Assembly: GCA_963820955.1 (NCBI GenBank)
Contig: CAWGCA010000002.1
Span: forward strand, 1 to 64,000
Origin: CAWGCA01 sp963820955
Lineage (GTDB): Bacteria > Pseudomonadota > Gammaproteobacteria > Chromatiales > Chromatiaceae
Direction: 5' to 3'
DNA length: 64,000 nt
The notes under the pieces were generated by a model. The model was given only the letters and a program-made list of their open reading frames with translations. It searched no databases and was not told where the DNA came from. A program made the translations under genes and the position numbers. Positions 9,096 to 17,562 of this stretch are shown in pieces (positions within the stretch are counted from its first letter, which is position 1; every line of letters starts with the position of its first letter).

Positions 9096-9430
9096 TGTTG
9101 ATTTTCACCCAAACCTGACCCGGGATTTACATTGAAAATTGACCCGCCCGGATTGGCCAGATTATGGTCTATGAAGTTTTGTATTTTCCAGTTTTTCTCC
9201 CCTTTGCTTGCTGGTTGAATGCTTGAAGCGGTAACTGTCGTTGCCGGTTTCGATGATGTGGCAATGATGGGTTAAGCGGTCAAGCAGCGCCGTGGCCATC
9301 TTCGGGTCCCCGAATACCGATGACCATTCCGAGAAGCTCAGATTGGTGGTGGTGATGACGCTGGTCCTTTCGTACAACTTACCGATCAGGTGGAACAGCA
9401 AGGCCCCACCGGCCTGAGAGAAGGACAGTC
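9096..9430 (-). pseudogene. IS21-family remnant: 3' end of istB plus IS terminus
   Basis: The minus-strand frame from about 9428 to 9162 encodes the C-terminal third of the IstB helper ATPase (LSFSQAGGALLFHLIGKLYERTSV, then TTNLSFSEWSSVFGD and LLDRLTHHCHI). The Walker motifs, the rest of istB and all of istA are missing. Beyond the stop, 9096-9150 has the repeated (T)TGACCC-type sequence typical of IS21 termini. The upstream break is abrupt, after the codon for LSFS. It is an immobile relic. Confidence 0.88.
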
Positions 9431-9547
9431 TACATCCTATTCGTAACACTCAGGTCAAGGGGCTTTACATAATTAATTGTCCTCTATAAATTTACTTAAT
9501 GCCTATCGCACCCAGTCCGGACAGAACCGTAATTCCTCACAGGAACA

Positions 9548-9991
9548 TCACTTCACTATAATTGTGATTTTCTTCGATATCAGTGGTGGATCCTGCGGTT
9601 CATGATCTTCATCACCAAGCAGCAGCTGGAGCGTGTGCCTACCCGGAGGCAGTTCCACTACTGCTTCGGTTTCACCCTGGTCGAAATGTATATGTTGTGA
9701 ATCATTTGGAATGGGTTGATCCATATCGGGCGATGTTTCGATATCGATCAGAAGATGGTGATGCCCTGCTTTGTGTCTCACTTTTCCTTTTGTTCCTGCG
9801 GGCGTGATTCCAAACCCCGTGATTCCAAATTCGACTTTGAATGGACTCTCTACCTCGGCGCCATCCTCTAGGTTAACGAAATAGACCTTCGCGTCCGCCG
9901 GTGGGGTATGAGCTTGGGGGCCCGAAGCCATCAGCAATATCCCCATTGTCAACACTGGCGTGATAAGTGATGAAAATATTTTCTTATTCAT
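9548..9991 (-). CDS. DUF4399 exported protein of copper block
   Basis: 147-residue secreted protein with a Sec signal peptide (MNKKIFSSLITPVLTMGILLMASGPQAHT). Its single domain matches the DUF4399 pattern: VYFVNLEDGAEVESPFKVEFG near the start, a His-rich GHHHLLIDI segment and QHIHFDQG, then a beta-sandwich end with LPPGRHTLQLLLGD. The histidines could bind metal, but the function of the family is not established. The ATG at 9991 has GGAG nine bases upstream. It is the last gene of the minus-strand copper block, 66 bases after copB. Confidence 0.85.
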   Translation of the reverse strand: MNKKIFSSLITPVLTMGILLMASGPQAHTPPADAKVYFVNLEDGAEVESPFKVEFGITGFGITPAGTKGKVRHKAGHHHLLIDIETSPDMDQPIPNDSQHIHFDQGETEAVVELPPGRHTLQLLLGDEDHEPQDPPLISKKITIIVK

Positions 9992-10057
9992 TGCTATCTC
10001 CAAATTAATTGTCTGTTAGGACAAAAACCCTGAATCAAATAAAACCTTGATGAAATG

Positions 10058-10759
10058 TCAGAACCAGGCTCTCACTCCGACGAGAAACTGCAGATCACTG
10101 GTGCCCTCGCCTTCTTCTTTGGCGAAGTCGCCAGTATCACCATACTTTTTCTCCCAGTTGATACCAATATAGGGGGCAAATTCGCGTCGAATTTCGTAAC
10201 GCAGCCGCAGTCCCAGTTCGGTATCTGAGAGACCTGAGCCAATGCCTCGCCTCTCGTCTTCCCGGGCAAATATATTGGCCTCTATTTCAGGCGACAGAAT
10301 CAGTCGCTGTGTAAGAAGGATTTCGTACTCAGCTTCCAAGCGGGCGAAGGCGGACTGATTACCGCCGCCGTACAGCGTCGCATCGACCTCGAACCAATAC
10401 GGGGCCAGGCCCTTGAATCCGACGGCGAACCAGTCCCGGTTGGGTCGAGGTCGAGCGTCGTGACGCCATCCCACCTGCAGATCCCAATAGGGTGATACTG
10501 CGCGGCTGTAGAGCGCTTCGACATATGCCGCCTCTGTCTCTCCGTCCCTGTATTCACCCTCCGTCTTGAACCATAGCTTGTTGAGATCCTTGCCAACCCA
10601 GGCATCGGCCTCCCATACCAGAGGGTTTTCACCTTCGGCCGCACGCCACTCCAGCTTGTCGATCATGAGTTTGAACAACAGTGGATCGTCTTCCCCACTG
10701 GCGAGTGCCGGTGTCGATAGTCCGATCATCATCAAGGTAGCTATCGTTTTTCCAATCAT
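10058..10759 (-). CDS. copB: Copper resistance outer-membrane protein CopB
   Basis: Outer-membrane beta-barrel of the CopB/PcoB family, which acts with CopA in periplasmic copper handling. 233 residues with a cleavable signal (ending PALAS). Typical family strings are LMIDKLEWR, GYRHD-like WRHDARPRPNRDWFAVGFKGLAPYWFEVDA and the C-terminal barrel strands ending in VRAWF with the terminal Phe. It lacks the Met/His-rich N-terminal extension of larger CopB proteins. A strong AAGGAGG precedes the ATG, and the gene starts 10 bases after copA. Confidence 0.95.
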   Translation of the reverse strand: MIGKTIATLMMIGLSTPALASGEDDPLLFKLMIDKLEWRAAEGENPLVWEADAWVGKDLNKLWFKTEGEYRDGETEAAYVEALYSRAVSPYWDLQVGWRHDARPRPNRDWFAVGFKGLAPYWFEVDATLYGGGNQSAFARLEAEYEILLTQRLILSPEIEANIFAREDERRGIGSGLSDTELGLRLRYEIRREFAPYIGINWEKKYGDTGDFAKEEGEGTSDLQFLVGVRAWF

Positions 10760-10769
10760 TCTTACCTCC

Positions 10770-12755
10770 TTAGCTGACGATCACGGTGCGGAACATGCCG
10801 AGCATGTGATAGAGCAGGTGGCAGTGGTAGGCCCAACCGCCTTCCGCGTCCACGGTAACCCGGTAGCTGATCCGGGAACCCGGTTGGACAATCACGGTGT
10901 GTTTTCGGGGAAGGTAATTGTTCTCTCCAGTCTCCAGGTCACTCCACATACCGTGCAGATGCATCGGATGATTCATCATGGTGTCATTGACGAAGGTGAT
11001 GCGCAGGCGTTCGCCCAGCTTCCAGCGCAGGGGGTCGGCTTCGGCGTGCTTTACACCGTCTATCGACCACATATAACGCCCCATGTTGCCGGTCAGGTGG
11101 AGTTCAATCTCCCGATCGGGCTCTCGATGCGCATGAGTGCTGCGCAGGTTGCGCAAATCAGCATAGGTCAGAACACGACGACCGTTGTTGCGTAAACCGA
11201 CTCCGGGATCGTCCAGCCGGTATTGAGGCGCATCGGCCCGCATATCGACGTGGGGGCCATATTCCGTTGCCGCGTGATGAACGGGAGCGGCCGTGAAATC
11301 CGATGGATTGGGTTTGAAGGGTTTCATCTTCATGCCCCCACTGCCTGACATTTGGTGCTGGCTGTGATCCATGCCGTGCATCGTTTGATCACCAGGCATC
11401 TGGTGTTGGTCATGCTGCATCCCTGGCATCATCTGTCCATCAGGCATCTGGTGTTGGTCATGCTGCATCCCTGGCATCATCTGTCCATCAGGCATCTGGT
11501 GTTGGTCATGCTGCATCCCTGGCATCATCTGTCCACCTGGCATCTGGTGCTGGCTGTGATCCATGGCGGACATGTCATGCCCGGTATGATCCATCATGTT
11601 CATGCCCATATCCCCATGACCCAGATTCGGCACCGGATCCATTTCGGGGATCGACGCTGTGAGCGAAAGGTCCGGTGTCAGAGTTCCTCTGGCATACCCG
11701 GAACGAGCAATATCTTGTGCAAACAGGGTATAGGCTGTGTCCTTCTCCGGTTCAACGAGTACGTCATAGGTCTCCGCCACCCCGATACGAAATTCCTCTA
11801 CCGTAACCGGTTCTACGTTCTGACCATCTGCCGCGACCACCGTCATTTTCAGTCCGGGTATGCGTACGTCGAAAAAGGTCATGGCCGATCCGTTGATGAA
11901 TCGCAGCCTTACTTTTTCTCCTTTTTTGAAAAGTCCTACCCACCCATCGGCCGGTGTCTGACCATTGGTCAGAAAGGTATATGTATAGCCAGTCACATCT
12001 GACAGGTCACGTTGGCTCATCCGCATCTGGTTCCACATCTTGCGGTCATTCCAGGTGGCGGCTAGTCCCTTCTCCTTGAGGTCTTTCATCAAATCAGCCT
12101 GGGTACGCTCATTCCCGTTGTAGTAGTGGCTGAGTTTTTTCAGCTTGGAATAAACAGCCGTGGGATCTTCATCGGTCCAGTCGGACAGCAGCACCACATA
12201 ATCACGATCGTAGGGGACAGGATCCGGTTCTCTGGGATCAATGATGATTGCGCCATAGAGACCAGTCTGCTCCTGAAAGCCCGAATGACTGTGGTACCAG
12301 TAGGTCCCGCTTTGGACTACCGGAAATCGATAGATAAAGGTTTCCCCGGACTTGATTCCGTTAAAGCCGTTTGCAATACCCGGCACCCCATCCATTGCAC
12401 TCGGTAAGATGAGCCCGTGCCAATGTATGGAACTGGTCTCCGGCAAAAGGTTGGTAACCCGAAGGGTCACAGTATCACCCTCGCGCCAGCGCAGGATGGG
12501 GGCAGGCAGCGAACCGTTTACGGTGGTGGCAATTCTTGTCGCTCCTGTGAAATTGACCACTTGTTCACCGATGGTCAGATCAAAATCTGTACCCCGCAAA
12601 GATTGGGGTGCCTGTTGTTTCAAGGCAGCAGCCAACAGCGAAGTTGATCCCAGACCCATACCGGCAAACGCGCCACCCATGGCCAATCCTTGTACAAATC
12701 GGCGGCGCATCAGACATACGCCCCCCTTGAATCGTTGTTCGTCAATACTACTCAT
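10770..12755 (-). CDS. copA: Copper resistance multicopper oxidase CopA
   Basis: Periplasmic multicopper oxidase that oxidises or sequesters Cu(I). The N-terminus has a twin-arginine signal (CLMRRRFVQGLAMGGAF). Three cupredoxin domains carry all four copper-ligand motifs: HWHG, HSH in YWYHSHSGF, HPMHLHG and HCHLLYHMLGMF. Between domains 2 and 3 is a Met/His-rich region (about residues 385-470) with three nearly identical 16-residue repeats plus flanking variants, a copper-sponge segment. The ATG at 12755 (MSSIDEQRF) with GGAGGA upstream is chosen; a start at 12710 (MRRRF) is possible. Copper operon order copA-copB is conserved. Confidence 0.96.
   Translation of the reverse strand: MSSIDEQRFKGGVCLMRRRFVQGLAMGGAFAGMGLGSTSLLAAALKQQAPQSLRGTDFDLTIGEQVVNFTGATRIATTVNGSLPAPILRWREGDTVTLRVTNLLPETSSIHWHGLILPSAMDGVPGIANGFNGIKSGETFIYRFPVVQSGTYWYHSHSGFQEQTGLYGAIIIDPREPDPVPYDRDYVVLLSDWTDEDPTAVYSKLKKLSHYYNGNERTQADLMKDLKEKGLAATWNDRKMWNQMRMSQRDLSDVTGYTYTFLTNGQTPADGWVGLFKKGEKVRLRFINGSAMTFFDVRIPGLKMTVVAADGQNVEPVTVEEFRIGVAETYDVLVEPEKDTAYTLFAQDIARSGYARGTLTPDLSLTASIPEMDPVPNLGHGDMGMNMMDHTGHDMSAMDHSQHQMPGGQMMPGMQHDQHQMPDGQMMPGMQHDQHQMPDGQMMPGMQHDQHQMPGDQTMHGMDHSQHQMSGSGGMKMKPFKPNPSDFTAAPVHHAATEYGPHVDMRADAPQYRLDDPGVGLRNNGRRVLTYADLRNLRSTHAHREPDREIELHLTGNMGRYMWSIDGVKHAEADPLRWKLGERLRITFVNDTMMNHPMHLHGMWSDLETGENNYLPRKHTVIVQPGSRISYRVTVDAEGGWAYHCHLLYHMLGMFRTVIVS
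11397..11540. repeat. Three 48-bp tandem repeats inside copA
   Basis: Units 11397-11444, 11445-11492 and 11493-11540, nearly identical, encoding 16 residues each with the pattern MQHDQHQMP(D/G)GQMMPG. Repeat number is likely to vary between strains by slippage, changing the number of Met/His copper sites. Confidence 0.9.
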
Positions 12756-12866
12756 AGCGTTATAATTCCTCCGCACGCCGACAGCGACCATGACGCCGCC
12801 AACGGATAGTCAACTAAGTGATGTCATCAGACGACCCCTGAAAACCCAGAGATCGGCAGCAGGGAA

Positions 12867-13250
12867 TCAAACTCGGGGAGGGCGAAAAAGAGAAGCGGAT
12901 GGTTGGCTTAGAAATTCGTTGTACGCCATCTGATGGCGGGGAGTGGGAGTGGAAGTGTAGCGAGTAGGGGATAAATAATCCGTAAGCACCGCCAACACGC
13001 ACGAAGCACAGTGAGTGAACGAACAGGTCTGGTCAGCACAGCCATCACCCATATGGCACTGATCACAATCTTTCTTTAGTTCATTATCAGCCGCCATAAC
13101 CATGCTATCTGTATGTTTGTCTGGCATTTGATGCACGTTTTCTTTCTGGCCGGGGGAACTAACCATATTGTGCATCCCACCTTGCAGTGGAGACATGCCC
13201 AAAAGCAGGGTAAGCAGAATAGCCAGGAATTTTTCAGGAAGTCGGTGCAT
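12867..13250 (-). CDS. Small Cys/His/Met-rich exported protein of copper block
   Basis: 127 residues with an N-terminal hydrophobic signal (MHRLPEKFLAILLTLLLGMSP). The mature part is short and metal-ligand rich: Met/His segments (GGMHNMV, HQMPDKH), then CDQCHMGDGCADQTCSFTHCASC. The layout resembles the small DUF2946/CopL-like proteins often encoded next to copA, but the family is not certain. It lies upstream of copA in the same direction. No good ribosome binding site precedes the ATG. Confidence 0.7.
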   Translation of the reverse strand: MHRLPEKFLAILLTLLLGMSPLQGGMHNMVSSPGQKENVHQMPDKHTDSMVMAADNELKKDCDQCHMGDGCADQTCSFTHCASCVLAVLTDYLSPTRYTSTPTPRHQMAYNEFLSQPSASLFRPPRV

Positions 13251-13745
13251 AGAAGCAAAAGTTTCTAAATTTTATTCTTGTTAAAAGTTTCTGTTCGATT
13301 CGGCAAGCCACCATCCGAAAAGTTCCATATTCCGCCATACCATGAGAAAAGTTGTGATGCCTCTCGCTGAACTGCTTGCCACTCACACTAAACATCCTCT
13401 AGACCTGCGGTAAATCGCCAATCACTGTGAAACAAATTGAAGGGTACTTCGAAAAGCGCGATTTCCGATCGCATTCATTTTCAAGCGCCTACGCGCACCA
13501 AGATGGTGGCACATCGCTGCACCACACGGGCACCTCAAATTGTTCTAGGTGCCCTGAATACTGATTTTATCTGCTGCAAGATACTGATAAAAATTACTAT
13601 CTCCAAATTAGTCATTTCGGGCGAAGCGTAGTGAAGAACCGGAATCCAGCACATGAAATTAAATCAATTACTGGATTCCATCTTTCACCAGAATGAAAAA
13701 AATTGGATTGTTTAGAATTTCCCAATATTTTTATGGCGATTTCTA
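13251..13745. other. Intergenic region in copper block with dispersed repeat
   Basis: No gene. 13439-13559 is one copy of a roughly 120-base dispersed repeat (other copy 47692-47812). 13610-13690 is a degraded small repeat with inverted GGAATCCAG/CTGGATTCC blocks. Confidence 0.6.
13439..13559 (-). repeat. Dispersed repeat of about 120 bp, copy 1
   Basis: Its reverse complement aligns with 47692-47812. Shared blocks are GAGGT(G/A)CCCGTGTGGTGCAG, GTGCGCGTA and GATCGGAAATC(G/A)CGCTTTTCGA. There are many substitutions, so the copies are old. No reading frame is conserved. Confidence 0.65.
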
Positions 13746-14267
13746 TCAATGCTTTTCATAGATGGTGTTTCTTCCTCCTGTTGAAAATGCAATCACATCA
13801 TAGGGGTCATTGTACTTTCCCTCCATACCGGGTGATCCCGCAGGCATGCCCGGCACAGCTAAGCCTTGTACATCGGGTTTCTCTTTCAGCAGCCGTCGCA
13901 CATCCGATGCCGGCACGTGCCCTTCCAGCACGTATTCCTCCACAACAGCGGTATGGCAAGATCTGAGCTTGTAATCGACACCGTATGTTTGTTTGACCTG
14001 ATTCATATCCTGACGATTTTTCGTAATTACCTTGAATCCCTCATCGCGTAGATGATCGACCCATTTGTTACAACAACCACAGCTGGCAGATTTGTATACT
14101 GTTATCTCCGGTGCATTCGCCAGGTTCACGCCTGGTAACCAGATCAGGGCACCAACCGCCCCCACTGCTACCACCCCAAGTGTTAGCTTCTTCCAATGAT
14201 GAAACCCATTCTTTTCCTGGTGTGTTGTGTTCGGTTCGATCTGCTTGCCTTTATTTCGTTTAGTCAT
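13746..14267 (-). CDS. DUF411 metal-binding membrane-anchored protein
   Basis: 173 residues. A hydrophilic N-terminus is followed by one membrane segment (about residues 27-48, LTLGVVAVGAVGALIWLPGV), then a DUF411 domain with the family's EITVYKSASCGCCNKWVDHL start, whose C-x-C-C cysteines are thought to bind copper. Later family blocks include SCHTAVVEEYVLEGHVPASDV and GLAVPGMPAGSPGME. DUF411 genes are repeatedly found with copper-resistance genes. AGGAG lies upstream of the ATG. Confidence 0.92.
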   Translation of the reverse strand: MTKRNKGKQIEPNTTHQEKNGFHHWKKLTLGVVAVGAVGALIWLPGVNLANAPEITVYKSASCGCCNKWVDHLRDEGFKVITKNRQDMNQVKQTYGVDYKLRSCHTAVVEEYVLEGHVPASDVRRLLKEKPDVQGLAVPGMPAGSPGMEGKYNDPYDVIAFSTGGRNTIYEKH

Positions 14268-14626
14268 TAACTATTTCTCCTGATTTGATGGCATATCAAT
14301 CTATAATAGAGATGTCATTCCTCGGCCGCTTTATTCCTCTTGTGCTGTTGCAACAAGGCAGCGGTGGCGCATTGACACTTACCCTTGCATTGCAATCCAG
14401 AGATTGAAGCCAGTTTCCAAGGCCAAAGCCGGTGATTGTGGGATATTGCCTTGTGTTTAACATATGACTCCCTGTTTAATTGGCGATACACGGTATTCGC
14501 TGATTGGAAGTCCGAGTTTTTCTGTTCTTTACCGCGCAAACACATCGGGCACCGTCGAAATCTGTCAGTCTGCTTCGCTTATGTTGCCTGCCTGTCTCTA
14601 TCTTTCTCACCCCAATCGTGTCCCAT
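14268..14626. other. Interval between DUF411 gene and cytochrome gene
   Basis: A minus-strand frame ending at 14315 encodes ...ISGLQCKGKCQCATAALLQQHKRNKAAEE, a Cys-containing tail that could be the end of a short metal-related peptide. No start with a ribosome binding site was found. I do not call it a gene. Confidence 0.3.
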
Positions 14627-15124
14627 CTAATCTTCCCCCTCGTTACGCGATGCCAGTTCCCTCTGTGTCCAGACGACATAGATCTCTTCCGACCACTTCG
14701 ACTGGAACCAGGCGATGGCTGCAATCATATCTTCGTCGTTCAGCTTTTCGGCCCAGGCCGGCATGTTGCCCTGCCCACCAGGGCTGCCGTTTTTGACTAC
14801 GTGAAAAAGTATCCTCAGTGGATGATGCCAGGCGTGGCCCGTCCCATTCAGGGGAGGTGCAGGGTATTTACCATCCGTCCCAGGTGTTCGCCACGAGGGC
14901 GCCCCCTCCCCCTGTGTGCCATGACAAACAGCGCAGTTTTCTTGGAAAACCCTCGCACCCTTAAGAACTTGCTGGGTTCCATACCAGCGCTGGATCGGAA
15001 GTGCTGCAACTGCCAACTCCGACCCACTTCCGAGGGAAGGAAGACTCTTTGTCGGTGACTCGCCGGAAGAGCAGGCAACCAACGCCAGGGGCACCAGCCC
15101 CAAAGCGGCAATAGGGAGTTTCAC
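14627..15124 (-). CDS. Lipoprotein mono-haem cytochrome c
   Basis: Signal sequence with a lipobox (LALVACSSG), so probably membrane anchored at Cys18. A single class I cytochrome c domain follows: CAVCH haem motif around residue 65, and a Met axial ligand probably in GGQGNMPAW. 165 residues. The start is a GTG at 15124 with AGGAG nine bases upstream. Such cytochromes are frequent in proteobacterial copper-resistance blocks, where they may take electrons from copper oxidation. It appears intact. Confidence 0.9.
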   Translation of the reverse strand: MKLPIAALGLVPLALVACSSGESPTKSLPSLGSGSELAVAALPIQRWYGTQQVLKGARVFQENCAVCHGTQGEGAPSWRTPGTDGKYPAPPLNGTGHAWHHPLRILFHVVKNGSPGGQGNMPAWAEKLNDEDMIAAIAWFQSKWSEEIYVVWTQRELASRNEGED

Positions 15125-15208
15125 TCGATGTGTCTCCTAAATCCTGAGCCAGTTGATGGCCCACGCTTGATCGGACGGGATAGCGTATAAATCCCGTATC
15201 AAAAAAGG

Positions 15209-15580
15209 TCAGGAGAGAAAAATTGGAGGCCGGTACTTAACGAACGCCAGGATCTCTGGCATAGGTTTCAACCATAGAGGATTGAATTGCTGGGTGACTG
15301 GGAACTTGAAGTCAAAGGAACTGGATATTAAAACCTGGGTGCCTGCACACTGGTCACCGCAGCATTCGTCAAAAGAGTTTGCATCAGGTGCATGTTCAGC
15401 GCAATGGTGAGGATGGTGCGAAATAGCGCCATGAGTGCAGTCTTGGCCAAGATGGACAATGATCGATTGGTCGCTCCCTGCCGAATCAGTTTCCGCCATC
15501 GCGTGTCCGAAACGAAACGGCAAAAGTACGATAGCAACAGCTACCAGAAACGCCAAAGATTTATTCGATTTCAGGTCCAT
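15209..15580 (-). CDS. Small Cys/His-rich exported protein of copper block
   Basis: About 123 residues from the ATG at 15580 (MDLKSNKSLAFLVAVAIVLLPF...), which begins a signal peptide ending near HAMA. The mature part has clustered His and Cys (DCTHGAISHHPHHCAEH, ECCGDQCAG) and a C-terminal region without known domains. An upstream in-frame ATG at 15634 would add 18 residues; neither start has a clear ribosome binding site. The position at the head of the copper block suggests a metal-binding role, similar in kind to CopL, but the family is not certain. Confidence 0.65.
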   Translation of the reverse strand: MDLKSNKSLAFLVAVAIVLLPFRFGHAMAETDSAGSDQSIIVHLGQDCTHGAISHHPHHCAEHAPDANSFDECCGDQCAGTQVLISSSFDFKFPVTQQFNPLWLKPMPEILAFVKYRPPIFLS

Positions 15581-16091
15581 CAACTTTGGATATTCGTGGT
15601 TTTTCTTTTCTGTGTCAACAAATAACATTCTCATCTACATTGAGAGAATATTGACAACACCGCGATACAAAATAAAGACCCTGAACATAGAGAAAAGTTT
15701 CGAGTTAACTTTTTTGAGGGAGAGGTATACCGCGAATATTGCGACTACGAGTCAGCCAAAACTCATCAGAATCATCGCTCACACCCAAAAACACCAGAAT
15801 CATCTACGCCGCATCTCAGTTATAGCGTTGAGAAATGAAGTACCAACAATTTGAAAATACGGCCTTCGAGCACCGCTGCCCGGGCTGGTCGATCAAAGAC
15901 TAAGATATGTCAGTGTACTAGATCTGCAGGTGTCTCCGCTTCCTTAACTCCAATGACCTTGTCCACCAGAGCGTCGCGGTAGCTGCTGCATCGGTCTCAT
16001 TGGCCAGAGACAAACCTGTCTGTAATTCTTGTTGGACAAATAACAGCATTCAGCCAGCATCCGCATTCAACATGTTGTTTTAACTAACAAC
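15581..16091. other. Intergenic region before attachment site 3
   Basis: Should contain the promoter of the copper block. No coding sequence recognised. The last 50 bases (16040-16091) resemble the sequence before attachment site 2. Confidence 0.45.
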
Positions 16092-16122
16092 AGCGCGGCT
16101 TCCATTCCCGGCGCCTCCACCA
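16092..16122 (+). repeat. tmRNA/tRNA 3'-end remnant (attachment site 3)
   Basis: GCGCGG-CTTCCATT-CCCGGCGC plus CTCCACCA: a decayed T-arm and 3' end matching sites 1 and 2. Together with site 2 it brackets the katG/copper island (about 10.4 kb). Confidence 0.72.
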
Positions 16123-16350
16123 CCCTATTGTAGTTAATGGTATTTTTAACCTCTTCCCCCCGCCCACTCACTCGCGTAACCCTCCAAGTGCCTAGAATAG
16201 CAGAAGTTTTTTCGGAAAGATGACTTCAATTCACTCGGACATCGGCATCACTTTGGTAGCATATTAGCAGTATCTTGTGCCAACATTTGAGCAGCTGAAA
16301 ATATTTCTTTATCGCCTCTTTGCTGGCATAGTATCAATTCGCCATGAACA
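16123..16350. repeat. Island-end repeat, copy B
   Basis: Diverged copy of 3082-3300, in the same position relative to the attachment site and in the same orientation, ending in the same CAATTCGCCATG block. In both places a minus-strand gene of unknown function ends at or inside the repeat. Confidence 0.6.
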
Positions 16351-16369
16351 CCCTGCAGGCTCGGTTGAA

Positions 16370-16843
16370 TCACCGAGCGCATACTGCGATTTGCCACCCT
16401 TCCTCATCCACCGTTACAACTGCCACGATTTTGAGATACCTATCCGCAGCGGCAATAATCTGTTCTACCAGGACTCCCTCGACATCCCGGCAGCGAATCA
16501 GATCCACCAACCAGGAGAGGGCTACCTCGGTGCCTGCCGCCAATTGCTTCACCAGCGTGATGATGAGAAGGGATAGAAATTGAGGATCGGTCATATAACC
16601 GAGATCAGGAATCTCTGACCGCAGGTCTGCAACGCTGGTGTCACTATCGGTTAAGGGTGTACCCAGAAGGAGTCCCTCCGTAGTGGCAACTACTTGATCC
16701 TGGTAGATAACCACCATGGGCAGGTTCAGGCCGTCAGTGTTTGATAGAGCGGTCGAAACGGCGTTGGCGACAGATGGGTTAGGCACCACTTCTGCGATGC
16801 TATATAGATGACTCAATCTTCCTACTCCTGGATGATTCGTCAT
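16370..16843 (-). CDS. Hypothetical protein, last gene of small unknown operon
   Basis: 157 residues, no recognised family. Mostly hydrophobic and acidic with few charged clusters. The C-terminal half (about residues 85-150, LSLLIITLVKQLAAGTEVALSWLVDLI...) is strongly helical but not clearly transmembrane. Its ATG overlaps the stop of a short upstream frame (ATGA), pointing to coupled translation. It lies immediately inside attachment site 3 next to the island-end repeat, so it is probably accessory. Confidence 0.55.
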   Translation of the reverse strand: MTNHPGVGRLSHLYSIAEVVPNPSVANAVSTALSNTDGLNLPMVVIYQDQVVATTEGLLLGTPLTDSDTSVADLRSEIPDLGYMTDPQFLSLLIITLVKQLAAGTEVALSWLVDLIRCRDVEGVLVEQIIAAADRYLKIVAVVTVDEEGWQIAVCAR

Positions 16844-16980
16844 TCATCCGCTTGGCTGTAATCTGGCATTTCGGTAACACCAGGAGCTGGCGCAATAGTT
16901 CCGGTACCGTCACCGTTGTCATGGATGATGTCGGTATGCTCATTGTATTTTGCTAATTTTCCCTGACCGGGATTTGTCAC
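16840..16980 (-). CDS. Possible 46-residue protein, GTG start
   Basis: A short frame between two unknown genes: VTNPGQGKLAKY at the start, and GDGTGTIAPAPGVTEMPDY near the end. Its stop overlaps the ATG of the 157-residue gene by ATGA, and its start overlaps the previous gene's end by 41 bases. There is no known family and no strong ribosome binding site. The exact stop-start overlap is the main support. It could also be the frameshifted tail of the preceding gene. Confidence 0.4.
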   Translation of the reverse strand: MTNPGQGKLAKYNEHTDIIHDNGDGTGTIAPAPGVTEMPDYSQADE

Positions 16981-17131
16981 CAGACAGAATTACAACCAGC
17001 ATACCAGGCATAACGGATAAACTATTTGATCCTTTCAATACCTGATAAAGCATAGGTGAGGGGGTAACCTCTACTAAGCCGGTGCGCCGCATAAATTCCT
17101 CCATGGATATAGTAAGCTGAGGGGTCTCCAT
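16940..17131 (-). CDS. Hypothetical 63-residue protein
   Basis: First frame of the small unknown operon. The sequence begins METPQLTISMEEFMRRTGLVEV, followed by a hydrophobic core (SLSVMPGMLVVILSG) and a basic tail. No family recognised. AGGGAATATTC precedes the ATG, a plausible ribosome binding site. It may be one reading frame of a longer protein if the following 46-residue frame is its shifted continuation. Confidence 0.5.
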   Translation of the reverse strand: METPQLTISMEEFMRRTGLVEVTPSPMLYQVLKGSNSLSVMPGMLVVILSGDKSRSGKISKIQ

Positions 17132-17562
17132 GAATATTCCCTAAATTCGATCAGCTTTTCAAATGGATCCTTTAGGGCTTTATTCCCAAGATGTTCGAGC
17201 ATTTAACTCAGCATAGGAAGATGTTCTGCTTTCATCTTTGGACCACCCTGCTGGAGCGCTTTCAGCATGTTTGTAGGCAACACTACACATGATCCTGCTG
17301 GATACTGTCCGGCCGGAATCATCGTGTGCGGTAACTCAAGAAACTTGGTTAACATTTTTCAGTTCAGCTGAGCGATGCAGTATTTCTTTGATATTCAACA
17401 GCAATATCTTCTTGAAGGAATACTAGTGGGTCGAAGATCTAGAGTTTCGCTTCCATGCTCAAAAGTGTGAAGTGTTATTCACACCACTCTTCAATCTACT
17501 GCTCGGGACGAAAAATCGGCTACCATAGGACCTTCGTGTATTCAACCATCTGAGGGCCTTGT
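17132..17562. other. Intergenic region upstream of creatininase-family gene
   Basis: About 430 bases with no recognisable coding sequence. A short inverted pair GTGTGAAGTGTTATTCACAC lies at about 17465-17484 and could be an operator or weak hairpin. Confidence 0.4.

Noticed and set aside
11397..11540. CRISPR-like repeats
   Set aside because: In-frame 48-base coding repeats of copA with no spacers; no CRISPR array or cas gene in the window.
12691..12699. TTGTACAA palindrome as a light-regulator operator
   Set aside because: Lies inside the copA coding sequence (twin-arginine region), single, and not near a promoter; likely chance.
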